A DNA stretch of 64,000 nt from Arthrobacter alpinus (GTDB taxonomy: Bacteria; Actinomycetota; Actinomycetes; Actinomycetales; Micrococcaceae), in the NCBI RefSeq assembly GCF_001445575.1, contig NZ_CP013200.1, positions 2,480,001-2,544,000 of the forward strand. Direction: 5' to 3'. Under the pieces are notes generated by a model that was not told where the DNA came from, made no database searches, and worked only from the letters and a program-made list of their open reading frames with translations. Below are positions 28,429 to 39,523 of this stretch, piece by piece (within the stretch, counting starts at the first letter, position 1; the number at the start of each line of letters is the position of its first letter). Both the position numbers and the translations under genes were made by a program.

Positions 28429-30492
28429 GTGGCAAATCCAGTTGACTATCGGCCCAAGCCGGGCGAAATTCCTACAGATCCGGGCGTGTACCGGTTCCGC
28501 GACGAGCATGGGCGCATCATTTATGTGGGTAAGGCTAAAAACCTCCGCTCACGCCTGAATTCCTACTTCGCCAATCCGGCCACCCTGCTGCCCAAAACCC
28601 ACGCTATGGTTCATCATGCCGCTAGCGTGCAATGGACCATTGTGGGCAGTGAACTCGAAGCTCTGCAACTGGAATATACGTGGATCAAGGAATTTACGCC
28701 ACGCTATAACTTGGCGTTCCGGGATGATAAAACGTACCCGTACCTGGCAGTCTCCATGAGTGAGAAGTTCCCGCGGGTGCAGGTCATGCGCGGTGAGCGG
28801 CGCAAGGGCACCCGCTATTTTGGTCCGTATACAGCCGGGGCCATTCGCGAAACCATGGACACGCTGCTGCGCGTGTTCCCCGTGCGCAGCTGCAGTGTGG
28901 GTGTGCTGCGCCGCGCTGAGCGCAGCGGGCGTCCATGCCTGCTCGGCTACATCGACAAGTGTGCCGCCCCGTGTGTGGGCCGCATCAGCGTTGAAGATCA
29001 CCAGGCCCTCGCCCAGGATTTCTGCGACTTCATGGGCGGGGAGGCCAAGCGCTTCATCGGCACACTGGAAAAGAAAATGGCTGCCGCCGTGTCGGAGCTC
29101 GATTACGAACAGGCTGCCCGACTCCGCGATGACATCATTGCGCTGAAAAAGGTCTTTGAGCGTAATGCCGTGGTGCTGACAGAAGACACCAACGCGGACA
29201 TCTTCGCCGTTGAACAGGATGACCTCGAAGCTGCGGTGCAGGTCTTCTACGTCCGTGGCGGGCGTATCCGAGGACAGCGTGGCTGGATTGTGGAGAAGGT
29301 GGAGGACGCCACCGACGCCGATCTCTGGGAACACTTCATGCAACAGGTTTACGGCAGTGAAGATTCCGAACAGGACTCTATCCCGCGCAACATTCTGGTA
29401 CCTGAGCTGCCCGCCAACCATGAAGAATTGTCTGTTTGGCTGGGCACGCTGCGCAACGGGCCGGTCTCCATCAAGGTGCCGCAACGCGGTGAAAAGGCCG
29501 CCCTGATGGACACCGTCCAGGCCAACGCTCGCCAGGCGATGATCTTGCACAAGTCACGGCGTGCGGGGGATCTGACCACCCGTTCGCTGGCCCTGCAGGA
29601 GCTGCAGGAAGCGTTGGAGCTGCCGATGCCGCTGCTGCGCATCGAGTGTTACGACATTTCCCACGTCCAAGGCACCAATGTGGTGGCTTCCATGGTGGTG
29701 GTCGAAGACGGGCTGACCAAGAAGAGTGAGTACCGCAAATTCGCCATCACGGGCGATGCCGCGATCGATGACACCGCTTCCATGTATGACGTGATCACCC
29801 GACGCTTCCGCAATTACCTGGCCGAGCAGGAACGGTGTGCCCAAAATGTTGGCATCAGCGGTGAGGTGCTGGCCCGCCCCGCGTTGCTCGGAACGCACGA
29901 CGGCGGCACCTCCTCGGGTGTCCCCGCCGGTTTGAGTGGGGGGCTGGACAGTGACGGTGCGAACGGTGATGGAGCCGAGACGCCCAAGTCCAAGTTCGCC
30001 TACCCGCCCAACCTGGTCGTGGTGGATGGTGGCATCCCTCAGGTCAACGCGGCCTCGCGCGCACTGGCGGATCTGGGTATTACTGATGTGGCCGTCGTCG
30101 GATTGGCAAAAAGGCTAGAAGAAGTCTGGATCCCGGACAGCGATTTCCCGGTGATCCTCCCGCGTTCCTCGGAAGGGCTGTACCTGCTGCAGCGCATCCG
30201 CGACGAGGCCCACAGATTCGCCATCACATTCCATCGGGCCAAGCGTGGCAAGGCCATGGTCGCATCGGTATTGGACACGGTTCCGGGTATGGGTGCTGCC
30301 AAGCAGAAATCACTGCTGGCACATTTTGGTTCGCTGAAGAAGGTCCGGGCCGCCTCGCTGGAGGAGCTCGGGGAAGCCAAGGGCGTTGGTCCTGTCCTAG
30401 CCCAAGCTATCTACGACACGTTGAATGCGCAGGACCAAAACCAGCCGCAGGCGCCAGCGGTCAACATGACCACGGGCGAAATTCTGGACTAG
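28429..30492 (+). CDS. uvrC: Excinuclease ABC subunit C
   Basis: The dual nuclease of excision repair: the N-terminal GIY-YIG domain cuts 3' and the C-terminal RNase H-like domain cuts 5' of the lesion. In the 687-residue protein, GVYRFRDEHGRIIYVGKAKNLRSRL is at about 19-45. The UVR motif that binds UvrB is near residues 205-240. The RNase H-like core contains ECYDISHVQGTNVVASMVV, with the catalytic Asp, and LVVVDGG. A helix-hairpin-helix pair ends the protein (VPGMGAAKQKSLL, KGVGPVLAQAIY). A Gly/Ser/Asp-rich insert of about 40 residues (around 480-520) interrupts the nuclease domain. Start GTG 28429 has no Shine-Dalgarno and probably is leaderless. Confidence 0.97.
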   Translation: MANPVDYRPKPGEIPTDPGVYRFRDEHGRIIYVGKAKNLRSRLNSYFANPATLLPKTHAMVHHAASVQWTIVGSELEALQLEYTWIKEFTPRYNLAFRDDKTYPYLAVSMSEKFPRVQVMRGERRKGTRYFGPYTAGAIRETMDTLLRVFPVRSCSVGVLRRAERSGRPCLLGYIDKCAAPCVGRISVEDHQALAQDFCDFMGGEAKRFIGTLEKKMAAAVSELDYEQAARLRDDIIALKKVFERNAVVLTEDTNADIFAVEQDDLEAAVQVFYVRGGRIRGQRGWIVEKVEDATDADLWEHFMQQVYGSEDSEQDSIPRNILVPELPANHEELSVWLGTLRNGPVSIKVPQRGEKAALMDTVQANARQAMILHKSRRAGDLTTRSLALQELQEALELPMPLLRIECYDISHVQGTNVVASMVVVEDGLTKKSEYRKFAITGDAAIDDTASMYDVITRRFRNYLAEQERCAQNVGISGEVLARPALLGTHDGGTSSGVPAGLSGGLDSDGANGDGAETPKSKFAYPPNLVVVDGGIPQVNAASRALADLGITDVAVVGLAKRLEEVWIPDSDFPVILPRSSEGLYLLQRIRDEAHRFAITFHRAKRGKAMVASVLDTVPGMGAAKQKSLLAHFGSLKKVRAASLEELGEAKGVGPVLAQAIYDTLNAQDQNQPQAPAVNMTTGEILD

Positions 30493-30667
30493 AGCCTTGC
30501 TGGGGCGGTTTTCCTCTAGCCTCACTCAGGGCCGGCCCCGGGCGATAGCTTGCTGGCGGGCGATGGCGCGATGCCTCAAACCACTGCTGGAACCGCCAGT
30601 GGGGAAACCTCGGGAAACGTTTCGGCCAACCGAGCGACCGCGCCGGGAAGGATTCTGGTTTGGAGCA

Positions 30668-30970
30668 CTAAGACGCTAAGCGCTCCGGCAGCCGGTCCGC
30701 TAGCGCCTGGTAGACAGGCGTTGCGGCTGGCTGGTTGATGGCTGCCCAAACATCATCGAGCGAAAGCCCAAGTACGGCGGCAATTGCCGCAATGGTTGAG
30801 AAGGCGGGAGTGGCTACCCTGCCAGTTTCGATCTTCCGGAGCGTCTCGGGTGAGATGCCTGCGGCTACGGCCACATCAAACATCGAGCGATCCGTTCTGG
30901 CTCGGCGCAGCAGTGCCCCCAAGTTTTGCCCTCGTTCGATCTCGGCGGGAGTGAGTGGGAGTCTGACCAT
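30668..30970 (-). CDS. XRE-family transcriptional regulator
   Basis: A 100-residue protein with a Cro/C1-type helix-turn-helix at about residues 15-72 (LGALLRRARTDRSMFDVAVAAGISPETLRKIETGRVATPAFSTIAAIAAVLGLSLDDVW) and a short C-terminal tail. It is divergent from the map gene, with 66 bp between starts. That gap holds a symmetrical TACCGG/CCGGTA site at 30985-31006, so it probably represses both genes. The ~175 bp after its stop, up to uvrC, holds nothing I recognise. Confidence 0.85.
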   Translation of the reverse strand: MVRLPLTPAEIERGQNLGALLRRARTDRSMFDVAVAAGISPETLRKIETGRVATPAFSTIAAIAAVLGLSLDDVWAAINQPAATPVYQALADRLPERLAS

Positions 30971-30984
30971 AGAAGCAATGATAG

Positions 30985-31006
30985 TACCGGAATAGTCTTA
31001 CCGGTA
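30985..31006. promoter_or_regulatory. Inverted-repeat operator between xre and map
   Basis: TACCGG and CCGGTA separated by 10 bp, centred between the two divergent starts. Size and position fit an XRE dimer operator controlling both promoters. Confidence 0.5.
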
Positions 31007-31036
31007 TTGTTATTGGATTACTGAGGGGATAAAAGC

Positions 31037-31801
31037 ATGATTGAAATATTCGGTCCAGCTGACCTGCCGCGAGCCAGGGAGAGCGGAAAATTCATCGGCT
31101 CGGTTCTGAAAAGTTTGCAGGGACGGGCCAAAGTTGGCACCAATCTCTTGGAAATCGATCAGTGGGCAGCTGAGATGATTGCTGATGCAGGTGCCAGTTC
31201 TTGCTATGTCGATTATGACCCGTCATTTGGTGACGGCCCCTTTGGGCACTACATTTGCACCTCTGTCAACGATGCCGTGCTGCACGGTAAACCTCACGAT
31301 TATGCCCTCAAAGACGGGGACCTACTCACCCTTGACCTCGCTGCGATCCTCGGTGGAATCGCGGCCGATGCCGCCATTAGCTTCATCGTTGGAGCGCCAG
31401 CCTCGCCTGCCGATTCTCTGATGATCGAGACCACGCAACGGGCCCTTGCAGCCGGGATCGCGGCAGCCAACCCTGGAGCGCGGATTGGCGATATCTCTCA
31501 TGCCATTGGCTCGGTATTGTCCGCTGGCGGCTACCCCATCAACACCGACTTCGGTGGGCATGGCATCGGCACAACCATGCATCAAGAACCCCACATCTCC
31601 AACGATGGCCAGCCCGGACGCGGCTACAAGCTTCGCCCTGGCCTACTGCTGGCCATCGAACCATGGATCATGGCAGATACCGCAGAGTTGATCACCGATT
31701 CAGACGGCTGGACACTCCGCAGTGCAACGGGAGCCCGCTCCGCCCACAGCGAGCACACCATCGCCATTACCGAAGACGGGCCGCTCATCCTCACGAACTG
31801 A
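31037..31801 (+). CDS. map: Methionine aminopeptidase, type I
   Basis: Removes the initiator methionine from nascent proteins. The 254-residue protein keeps all five metal ligands: Asp100, Asp111, His175, Glu208 and Glu239, plus the substrate His83 in VLHG. So it should be active. GAGGGG is nine bases before the ATG. The setting is unusual for a housekeeping MAP, which is commonly near ribosomal genes (secY-adk-map). Here it is paired with an XRE regulator, so this may be a second, regulated copy. It lacks an N-terminal extension. Confidence 0.9.
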   Translation: MIEIFGPADLPRARESGKFIGSVLKSLQGRAKVGTNLLEIDQWAAEMIADAGASSCYVDYDPSFGDGPFGHYICTSVNDAVLHGKPHDYALKDGDLLTLDLAAILGGIAADAAISFIVGAPASPADSLMIETTQRALAAGIAAANPGARIGDISHAIGSVLSAGGYPINTDFGGHGIGTTMHQEPHISNDGQPGRGYKLRPGLLLAIEPWIMADTAELITDSDGWTLRSATGARSAHSEHTIAITEDGPLILTN

Positions 31802-31831
31802 TAACCCTCGCCCAGTACCGCTTCCTGGTCT

Positions 31832-31859
31832 CCCAAATTTCGCTTCGCTGAAATTCGGG
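31832..31859 (+). terminator. Hairpin after map
   Basis: CCCAAATTTC pairs with GAAATTCGGG (one mismatch) across an 8-nt loop. A 14-nt direct repeat, CCCTCGCCCAGTAC, flanks it at 31805-31818 and 31861-31874. Confidence 0.45.
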
Positions 31860-31934
31860 GCCCTCGCCCAGTACGCTTAGATCAGTAGCTGGTGCGTGCT
31901 GCATGTGCACGCCAACAACCGACAGGGAAGAGCA

Positions 31935-32858
31935 ATGACTCAACAGCAAGAACCCACTGCCGCCGTCGAAGGCGAGCTGACCCCGGTCAAGCCCGTAGAA
32001 GCGGAGCTTCTCGTGGTCACCGGCATGTCCGGAGCCGGTCGCAGCACCGCAGCCAACGCCTTGGAAGACCATGGCTGGTTCGTCATTGAAAACCTGCCTC
32101 CCCAGATGCTCGCCGCACTGGCCGAACTCGTGGCCCGCATGCCCGCCGCACTTCCCAAGCTTGCCGTGGTGGTCGATGTTCGCGGCAAGGCACTCTTCGC
32201 TGACATTCGGGAGTCCTTGAACGCGCTCTCCGCCGCGGGAGTCTCCTACCGGGTTCTCTTCCTGGACGCCAGCGATGACACCCTGGTGCGCCGCTTTGAG
32301 CAGGGCCGGCGCCCGCACCCATTGCAGAAGGATGGCCGCATCACCGACGGCATTGCGGCCGAACGTCTCTTGCTGGCCGAGATGAAGGACCAGGCAGAGA
32401 TGATTCTGGACACCTCCGTCATGAACGTGCACCAGCTGGGCACTGCCGTGACAGAGCTGTTCTCCGAATCAGGCCCCGTTGTTTTGAGCCTGACCATCAT
32501 GAGCTTCGGCTTCAAGTACGGCCTTCCCGTGGACGCCAACTATGTTGCCGACGTCCGTTTCATCCCCAACCCGCACTGGATCCCGCAGCTGCGTCCATTC
32601 ACCGGCGAAGACGAGGTCGTGAGCAACTTTGTCCTCAACGACAATGGTGCCAACGATTTCGTGGACCGGTATGTGCACATGCTCGAGCCCGTTTTTGACG
32701 GTTACCGCCGCGAAAACAAGCACTACGCCACCATCGCCGTGGGTTGCACCGGCGGCAAGCACCGCTCGGTTGCCGTCGCGATCGAACTGGCCAAGCGCCT
32801 GAGCCAGCTGCCGCGCGTCACCACCAGCATCCGCCACCGTGATCTGGGCCGGGAGTAG
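31935..32858 (+). CDS. rapZ: RNase adapter protein RapZ
   Basis: A nucleotide-binding protein; in E. coli it guides RNase E to a small RNA controlling GlmS, while the actinobacterial role is less defined. In the 307-residue protein, Walker A is GMSGAGRST at 30-38. The C-terminal domain has [30 protein letters not shown] and IRHRDL near the end, all family hallmarks. ATG 31935 has AGGGAAG upstream; the longer frame to 31896 is less likely. It is followed two bases later by yvcK and then whiA, the conserved actinobacterial and Firmicute gene order. Confidence 0.95.
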   Translation: MTQQQEPTAAVEGELTPVKPVEAELLVVTGMSGAGRSTAANALEDHGWFVIENLPPQMLAALAELVARMPAALPKLAVVVDVRGKALFADIRESLNALSAAGVSYRVLFLDASDDTLVRRFEQGRRPHPLQKDGRITDGIAAERLLLAEMKDQAEMILDTSVMNVHQLGTAVTELFSESGPVVLSLTIMSFGFKYGLPVDANYVADVRFIPNPHWIPQLRPFTGEDEVVSNFVLNDNGANDFVDRYVHMLEPVFDGYRRENKHYATIAVGCTGGKHRSVAVAIELAKRLSQLPRVTTSIRHRDLGRE

Positions 32859-32860
32859 CA

Positions 32861-33925
32861 GTGTACACGGGCATTTTGCCGATCATTCCGTCGGCGAACA
32901 AGCTCCCAGCAGCGGATTCCGGCGTCAAAGTTGCTGCTTTGGGAGGCGGCCACGGCTTAGCGGCGTCGCTCTCGGCATTGCGCCTGGTCACCGGCAATGT
33001 CACCGCCGTTGTGACAGTAGCTGACGACGGCGGATCCTCCGGACGCTTACGCGAGGAGTTGGGTGTTCTCCCGCCAGGTGATCTACGCATGGCCCTGTCT
33101 GCGCTGTGTGACGATACGGACTGGGGGAGGACCTGGCGCGATGTCATGCAACATCGCTTCACCTCCAAGGAAGGTGTTGCCGGCTCGCTAGATAATCACG
33201 CGCTGGGAAACCTGCTCATTGTCACGTTGTGGGAACTGCTGGGGGATCCAGTGGCAGGTTTGCGCTGGGCCGGTGCCTTGCTGGGCGCTCGGGGCGAAGT
33301 GCTGCCCATGGCCAGCGTGCCTCTCACCATTGAGGGTTTGGTGCGGGTTAACGGCACACCAGGCACCCTCATCCGTGGACAGTCAAAGCTCGCCAAGGCT
33401 GGCGAGGTGGAAAATGTGCGCCTGCTACCTAAGGATGCCCCGGCCTGCCGAGAAGCCGTGACGGCCATTCATGAGGCCGACTGGGTAGTTTTGGGGCCAG
33501 GCTCTTGGTACACCTCCGTGCTGCCGCACCTGCTCCTGCCCGAAATGCGTCAAGCGCTGTGCACCACCAAGGCCAAGCGCCTGATCACCATGAACCTGGA
33601 CGTCAATGACCTGGAAGCAGCGGGAATGAATGCAGCCGACCATCTGCATGTCATCTCCCGGTATGCACCGGAATTTACGGTGGACGTAGTGCTGGCCGAT
33701 CCGAGTACTATTGGCGACGCCGCCGAGTTCGAACGAGCAGCGGCAATGATTGGTGCCGAGGTTGTGTTCGGTAAGGTGGGTAGTTCGGGCGGCGATGCGG
33801 TCCATGACCCGTTGCGTTTGGCAGCGGCCTACCGAGATATTTTGGTGGTCAAAAATTATCGTGATCAGTGGAGGATGAACCATGGCGCTAACCGCGGCAG
33901 TAAAAGAGGAATTGTCCCGGCTTGA
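32861..33925 (+). CDS. yvcK: YvcK/CofD-like UDP-sugar-binding protein
   Basis: A gluconeogenesis-factor family protein; in Bacillus it binds UDP-GlcNAc and supports cell wall growth on non-sugar carbon sources. The 354-residue protein has [13 protein letters not shown] near residue 28, [22 protein letters not shown] near 56, and DNHALGNLL. The GTG start at 32861 has GGGAG five bases upstream. Its 3' end overlaps whiA by 44 nt, so the two are co-translated. The pairing with rapZ suggests a shared link to amino-sugar and cell wall supply. Confidence 0.93.
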   Translation: MYTGILPIIPSANKLPAADSGVKVAALGGGHGLAASLSALRLVTGNVTAVVTVADDGGSSGRLREELGVLPPGDLRMALSALCDDTDWGRTWRDVMQHRFTSKEGVAGSLDNHALGNLLIVTLWELLGDPVAGLRWAGALLGARGEVLPMASVPLTIEGLVRVNGTPGTLIRGQSKLAKAGEVENVRLLPKDAPACREAVTAIHEADWVVLGPGSWYTSVLPHLLLPEMRQALCTTKAKRLITMNLDVNDLEAAGMNAADHLHVISRYAPEFTVDVVLADPSTIGDAAEFERAAAMIGAEVVFGKVGSSGGDAVHDPLRLAAAYRDILVVKNYRDQWRMNHGANRGSKRGIVPA

Positions 33926-34862
33926 CGTAAAAAAGTCATCGGTTCGTAAGGCTGAAGTATCAGCGCTACTGCGGTTTGCGGGTGGGCTACACATCATCGC
34001 TGGCAAGATCGTCATCGAAGCTGAGGTAGACACCGCAGCCACGGCTAGGCGCCTACGCATGGCTATTGCAGAAATGTATGGTCATCAAAGTGAAATTGTG
34101 GTGGTCTCCGGTGGCGGGCTGCGCCGCGGCAGCCGCTATGTGGTGCGTGTGGTGCGTGACGGCGAAGCTTTGGCTCGCCAAAGTGGCCTCCTCGACGGAC
34201 GTGGACGGCCCGTGCGAGGGCTGCCATCCGCCGTCGTCAATGGTTCTACGGCTGATGCCGAGGCAGTTTGGCGCGGCGCCTTCTTGGCCCATGGCTCACT
34301 GACGGAACCGGGAAGGTCCTCCGCGTTGGAGATCACCTGCCCCGGTCCGGAAGCGGCGTTGGCTCTGGTGGGCGCCGCCCGCCGTCTAGACATCGCCGCC
34401 AAGGCCCGCGATGTGCGCGGAATTGACCGCGTGGTCATTCGCGACGGCGATACCATCGGTGCGCTGCTGGTGCGCATGGGCGCCCATGACACATTCTTGG
34501 TGTGGGAGGAACGCCGCATGCGCAAGGAAGTACGCGCTACGGCTAACCGTCTGGCTAATTTTGATGACGCCAATTTGCGACGTTCTGCTCAGGCAGCAGT
34601 TGCCGCAGGTGCTCGGGTGGAGCGGGCGCTGGAGATCCTAGGCGAGGACGTACCCGATCATTTGAAGTACGCAGGCGAACTGCGCGTGGCGCACAAGCAG
34701 GCAAGTCTGGACGAATTGGGCCGTTTGGCCGATCCGCCGCTGACCAAGGATGCTATCGCTGGGCGCATCCGCCGCTTGCTGGCAATGGCTGATAAAAAGG
34801 CCAAGGATCTGGGCATCCCGGGGACTGAGTCTAACGTCACCTTTGACATGCTCGATGGCTAA
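33882..34862 (+). CDS. whiA: Sporulation/division regulator WhiA
   Basis: A DNA-binding protein combining a LAGLIDADG homing-endonuclease-like domain (about residues 20-210) with a C-terminal helix-turn-helix (about 230-310; [40 protein letters not shown]). In Streptomyces it acts with WhiB on cell division genes; in non-sporulating relatives it affects division or chromosome handling. The 326-residue length is normal. The ATG has GGAGG upstream and overlaps yvcK. Catalytic residues for endonuclease action are not expected in this family. Confidence 0.95.
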   Translation: MALTAAVKEELSRLDVKKSSVRKAEVSALLRFAGGLHIIAGKIVIEAEVDTAATARRLRMAIAEMYGHQSEIVVVSGGGLRRGSRYVVRVVRDGEALARQSGLLDGRGRPVRGLPSAVVNGSTADAEAVWRGAFLAHGSLTEPGRSSALEITCPGPEAALALVGAARRLDIAAKARDVRGIDRVVIRDGDTIGALLVRMGAHDTFLVWEERRMRKEVRATANRLANFDDANLRRSAQAAVAAGARVERALEILGEDVPDHLKYAGELRVAHKQASLDELGRLADPPLTKDAIAGRIRRLLAMADKKAKDLGIPGTESNVTFDMLDG

Positions 34863-34896
34863 ACGTTCTAGTATGGAAGAGTAGAGGTTGAAGCGC

Positions 34897-34916
34897 GGCC
34901 CGTTTGGGCCCCTTTT
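34897..34916 (+). terminator. Possible whiA terminator
   Basis: GGCCC-GTTT-GGGCC followed by CCTTTT. A second T-rich stretch (CTTTTTG) follows at about 34930. Confidence 0.5.
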
Positions 34917-34970
34917 GCCCGGCCGGTCCTTTTTGCCGGTGAAAATCAGAAGAATCGCAATGGAGGAACC

Positions 34971-35594
34971 GTGACTCAGTACTCACTTCCAGAACTCAGC
35001 TATGACTACGCTGCTTTGGAACCAAATATTTCCGCCCGCATCATGGAACTGCACCACAGCAAGCACCACGCGGCTTACGTCGCTGGCGCAAACTTGGCTC
35101 TGGAGCAGCTTGCCGAAGCACGCGAAAGCAACAACTTCGCCAACGTCAACAAGTTCTCCAAGGACTTGGCATTCCACCTCGGTGGTCACACCAACCACTC
35201 GATCTTCTGGAACAACCTCTCACCTGAGGGTGGCGACAAGCCTGAGGGCGAGCTGGCCGCAGCAATCGATGACGCCTTTGGCTCCTTCGATGCGTTCCGC
35301 GCACACTTCACCGCAGCAGCCATGGGTATCCAGGGCTCCGGTTGGGCACTGCTTTCCTACGAAGGCCTCGGTGGCAACATGCTCATCGAGCAGCTGTTCG
35401 ATCAGCAGGGCAACGTTCCTGTAGCCACCACCCCGCTGCTGATGCTGGACATGTGGGAGCACGCCTTCTACCTGGACTATGTCAACGTCAAGGCTGACTA
35501 CGTCAAGGCATTCTGGAACATTGTTAACTGGGCCGATGTGTCCAAGCGCTTTGAGGCTGCACGCAAGAACGCGACTGGCCTGATCCTGCCGTAA
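34971..35594 (+). CDS. sodA: Superoxide dismutase [Mn/Fe]
   Basis: Converts superoxide to oxygen and peroxide in the cytosol. The 207-residue protein has the four metal ligands His28, His76, Asp160 and His164, and the motifs [14 protein letters not shown] and [11 protein letters not shown]. No signal peptide. Metal choice (Mn, Fe or either) cannot be fixed from the sequence, though GSGWALL with the upstream Gln121 is more like Mn enzymes. GTG start at 34971 follows TGGAGGAACC. It stands alone between two terminator-like hairpins. Confidence 0.95.
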   Translation: MTQYSLPELSYDYAALEPNISARIMELHHSKHHAAYVAGANLALEQLAEARESNNFANVNKFSKDLAFHLGGHTNHSIFWNNLSPEGGDKPEGELAAAIDDAFGSFDAFRAHFTAAAMGIQGSGWALLSYEGLGGNMLIEQLFDQQGNVPVATTPLLMLDMWEHAFYLDYVNVKADYVKAFWNIVNWADVSKRFEAARKNATGLILP

Positions 35595-35678
35595 GTAGCA
35601 GAATCTAGTGTTACCAGCAGGAACCTGAGTCATTCTTTGACGGCCCTCAAAGGCTGGAAAAATGACCAATATATGGAC

Positions 35679-35707
35679 GCCCGCTCCGTAAAATTTACGG
35701 GGCGGGC
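35679..35707 (+). terminator. sodA terminator
   Basis: GCCCGCTCCGTAAA pairs with TTTACGGGGCGGGC (one G-T pair). Confidence 0.65.
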
Positions 35708-35726
35708 ACCATGGAACGTAATATAG

Positions 35727-36866
<1,140 letters not shown>

Positions 36867-36879
36867 GGCCTAGGCGAGA

Positions 36880-38118
36880 ATGACTCTTCACACCCTCAGC
36901 GAACTCATCGATGAAGGTGTCCGCGGGCGGTACGTTCTGGTCAGAAGTGACCTGAACGTGCCGCTCGACGGCTCTAACGTCAGTGACGATGGACGCATCA
37001 AGGCGTCGATCCCCGTTATCTCTGCCCTGGCTAACGCCGGTGCCCGTGTTCTGGTCAGTGCCCACTTGGGCCGGCCCAAGGGTGCCCCCGAAGCCAAGTA
37101 CTCCTTGGCTCCTGCGGTGGCTCGCTTGGCCGAGCTGGCACCGGAACTCAACGCCACACTCGCTGCAGACACCACCGGCCCGGCCGCTGTGGCTGCTGCT
37201 GCCGAGTTGGCTGACGGCTCGGTACTGGTCCTGGAAAACGTGCGCTTCGATGCTCGCGAAACGTCCAAGGACGACGGCGAACGGGCGGCTTTCGCTGCCG
37301 AGCTCGCCTCCCTGACTGGTACCAACGGCGCTTATGTGGACGATGCTTTTGGTGCCGTCCACCGCAAGCACGCCAGTGTCTACGACATTGCCAAGGTGCT
37401 GCCGTCCTACCAGGGCGATCTGGTGCGCACGGAACTGGAGGTCCTGCGCAAGCTGACCACCGAGTCCGAGCGTCCCTATGTGGTTGTTCTGGGTGGGTCC
37501 AAGGTTTCGGACAAGCTGGCTGTCATTGACAACCTGATTGGCAAGGCCGATTCCATCTTGGTTGGCGGCGGCATGCTGTTCACCTTCCTCGCGGCCCAGG
37601 GCCACAAGGTTGGCGCTTCTTTGCTGGAAGTTGACCAGATCCCCGTGGTACAGGATTACCTGGCCCGCGCCGAAGCGGCTGGCACCACGTTTGTGTTGCC
37701 CACCGACGTCGTTGTAGCCGCAGGTTTTGCTGCAGATGCAGCACATGAAGTAGTTGCTGCACAATCCATTGAAAGCAGCAGCTTCGGCGCCGCTGGCCTT
37801 GGCTTGGACATTGGACCGGATTCCGGTGCAGCGTTTGCTGCTGCGATCTCCGGTGCGAAGACCGTGTTCTGGAATGGCCCGATGGGTGTCTTTGAGTTCC
37901 CGGCTTTCGCTGGTGGAACGCGGGCAGTCGCCGGTGCACTTGCTGCTAACACGTCCAACGGTGGCTTCAACGTTGTTGGCGGTGGCGACTCCGCGTCGGC
38001 CGTTCGATCATTGGGTTTTGCTGATGACGCGTTTGGTCATATCTCCACCGGTGGCGGCGCCAGCCTGGAATTCCTTGAAGGTAAGGAACTCCCGGGTCTG
38101 ATCGCACTCGACCGCTAA
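36880..38118 (+). CDS. pgk: Phosphoglycerate kinase
   Basis: Makes ATP from 1,3-bisphosphoglycerate. The 412-residue protein has VLVRSDLNVPLDG, SAHLGRPKG, GGSKVSDKLAVI, FWNGPMGVFE and GGGDSASAVR, covering both substrate sites and the nucleotide loop. It is 13 nt behind gap and is followed by a strong terminator, so gap-pgk form one unit while tpiA has a separate start signal. Confidence 0.97.
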   Translation: MTLHTLSELIDEGVRGRYVLVRSDLNVPLDGSNVSDDGRIKASIPVISALANAGARVLVSAHLGRPKGAPEAKYSLAPAVARLAELAPELNATLAADTTGPAAVAAAAELADGSVLVLENVRFDARETSKDDGERAAFAAELASLTGTNGAYVDDAFGAVHRKHASVYDIAKVLPSYQGDLVRTELEVLRKLTTESERPYVVVLGGSKVSDKLAVIDNLIGKADSILVGGGMLFTFLAAQGHKVGASLLEVDQIPVVQDYLARAEAAGTTFVLPTDVVVAAGFAADAAHEVVAAQSIESSSFGAAGLGLDIGPDSGAAFAAAISGAKTVFWNGPMGVFEFPAFAGGTRAVAGALAANTSNGGFNVVGGGDSASAVRSLGFADDAFGHISTGGGASLEFLEGKELPGLIALDR

Positions 38119-38127
38119 ATGCACCAC

Positions 38128-38161
38128 AGTGGCGGCGGGGTCTCCCCGCCGCCACTTTTTG
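38128..38161 (+). terminator. Intrinsic terminator after pgk
   Basis: AGTGGCGGCGGGG-TCT-CCCCGCCGCCACT, 13 perfect pairs, then a run of T. A textbook rho-independent terminator. Confidence 0.85.
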
Positions 38162-38229
38162 CCGATTTCCCTATCGGCACTGTTGTGAAAAAAGTTTTAC
38201 TCTAAGTAACGCAAGAAACGAGAGAAGCG

Positions 38230-39045
38230 ATGACTACTTCAACGAACGGCAATTTTGACCGGACGCCGCTGATCGCAGGCAACTGGAAGATGAACATGGA
38301 CCATGTCCAGGGCATCACCCTCCTGCAGAAGCTGGCCTGGACCCTGTCCGATGCCCGCCACGATTTTGACCGAGTGGAAGTTGCAGTCTTCCCTCCCTTC
38401 ACCGACCTGCGCGGTGTCCAGACTTTGGTTCAGGGCGACAAGCTCAAGCTTGTGTACGGTGGACAGGATCTCTCCGATAAGGATTCAGGCGCCTACACCG
38501 GAGACATCTCTGGCGCCTTCCTGAACAAGCTCGGCTGCGCCTACGTCCTGGTTGGCCACAGCGAACGCCGAGAAATCCATGGCGAAAGCGACCAGCTGCT
38601 CAACGCCAAGGTCCAGGCCGCTTTCCGCAACGAGGTCACTCCCGTCCTCTGCGCCGGCGAAGGCCTTGAAATCCGCAAGGCCGGAACCCATGTAGAGCAC
38701 ACGCTCGCACAGGTTCGTGGCGGCGTTGCTGGCCTCACCGCCGAGCAGGCTGCACAGCTGGTCATTGCCTACGAGCCCGTCTGGGCCATTGGTACCGGCG
38801 AAGTTGCCGGCCCCGAAGATGCGCAGGAAATGTGCGCAGCCATCCGCGCCGAGCTCGTGGAACTCTTCGATGCTGAGACCGCTGCCAAGACTCGTCTGCT
38901 CTACGGCGGATCAGTCAAGGCCAACAACGTGGGCGCCATCATGGCCGAGCGCGATGTTGACGGTGTTTTGGTAGGTGGAGCCAGCCTCGATGCCGGCGAG
39001 TTTGCCAGCATTGCTCGCTTTGAAAACCACCTCGTAACCAAGTAG
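38230..39045 (+). CDS. tpiA: Triosephosphate isomerase
   Basis: Interconverts dihydroxyacetone phosphate and glyceraldehyde-3-phosphate. The 271-residue protein has GNWKMN near residue 18, VGHSERR with the catalytic His, [10 protein letters not shown] with the catalytic Glu, and the phosphate loop YGGSV...VGGASL. Residues 1-12 are a short extension. The ATG has AGAGAAG upstream. Separated from pgk by a terminator, so it likely has its own promoter in the 68 bp between, although I could not name one with confidence. Confidence 0.96.
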   Translation: MTTSTNGNFDRTPLIAGNWKMNMDHVQGITLLQKLAWTLSDARHDFDRVEVAVFPPFTDLRGVQTLVQGDKLKLVYGGQDLSDKDSGAYTGDISGAFLNKLGCAYVLVGHSERREIHGESDQLLNAKVQAAFRNEVTPVLCAGEGLEIRKAGTHVEHTLAQVRGGVAGLTAEQAAQLVIAYEPVWAIGTGEVAGPEDAQEMCAAIRAELVELFDAETAAKTRLLYGGSVKANNVGAIMAERDVDGVLVGGASLDAGEFASIARFENHLVTK

Positions 39046-39052
39046 CCGTATG

Positions 39053-39085
39053 CCGTGTCCATTCGCATTGTGTGGGTGGACACGG
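39053..39085. repeat. GTGTCCA/TGGACAC hairpin after tpiA
   Basis: CCGTGTCCA and TGGACACGG arms around a 15-nt loop, a few bases after the tpiA stop. It may terminate tpiA. The arms match the ends of the repeats at 19071, 49417 and 56171. Confidence 0.55.
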
Positions 39086-39186
39086 TTAGACTTGATTGCG
39101 GACGCAGGCATGGCCGCGCATTGATGCGCCTCACCCCTGTTCCATCACCTACTTGATTCACCATCATCATGTTCGAAAGGCCACAC

Positions 39187-39441
39187 GTGGAAGCATTACA
39201 AATTGCCCTGCAGATCATCTTGGGTGTCACCAGCTTGTTGCTGACCCTGCTGATCTTGCTCCACAAGGGCCGTGGTGGCGGACTGTCTGACATGTTTGGC
39301 GGTGGCATGAGCTCCAACTTGGGCTCCTCCGGCGTGGCAGAACGCAACCTGAACCGCTTCACCGTAGTTCTAGGCATTGTCTGGGGCTTGGTCATCATTG
39401 GCCTAGGCCTGATCATGTCCTACGGAAACATCGGCGTCTAG
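39187..39441 (+). CDS. secG: Preprotein translocase subunit SecG
   Basis: A small subunit of the SecYEG channel in the cytoplasmic membrane. The 84-residue protein has two transmembrane segments, about 4-24 (LQIALQIILGVTSLLLTLLIL) and 58-78, joined by a Gly/Ser-rich loop (GRGGGLSDMFGGGMSSNLGSSGVAERNLNR), the SecG pattern. GTG 39187 with GAAAGG six bases upstream is preferred over the ATG at 39169. In actinobacteria secG commonly follows tpiA. Confidence 0.93.
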   Translation: MEALQIALQIILGVTSLLLTLLILLHKGRGGGLSDMFGGGMSSNLGSSGVAERNLNRFTVVLGIVWGLVIIGLGLIMSYGNIGV

Positions 39442-39447
39442 TACCTA

Positions 39448-39504
39448 GAGCCAAGTAAAAGGTCCCCTCCGGCATGTTGCCGGAGGGGACCTTTTACTTG
39501 GCTC
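39448..39504. terminator. Perfect 27-bp hairpin between secG and pgl
   Basis: Arms beginning GAGCCAAGTAAAAGGTCCCC pair perfectly over 27 bp around a TGT loop. An AAAAGG/CCTTTT block within gives T-richness on both strands. Serves convergent secG and pgl. Confidence 0.85.
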
Positions 39505-39523
39505 GCTTAGCTCAACGCTTCTG

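Noticed and set aside
30493..30667. Short frames between uvrC and xre
   Set aside because: No ribosome site or similarity; read as intergenic sequence.
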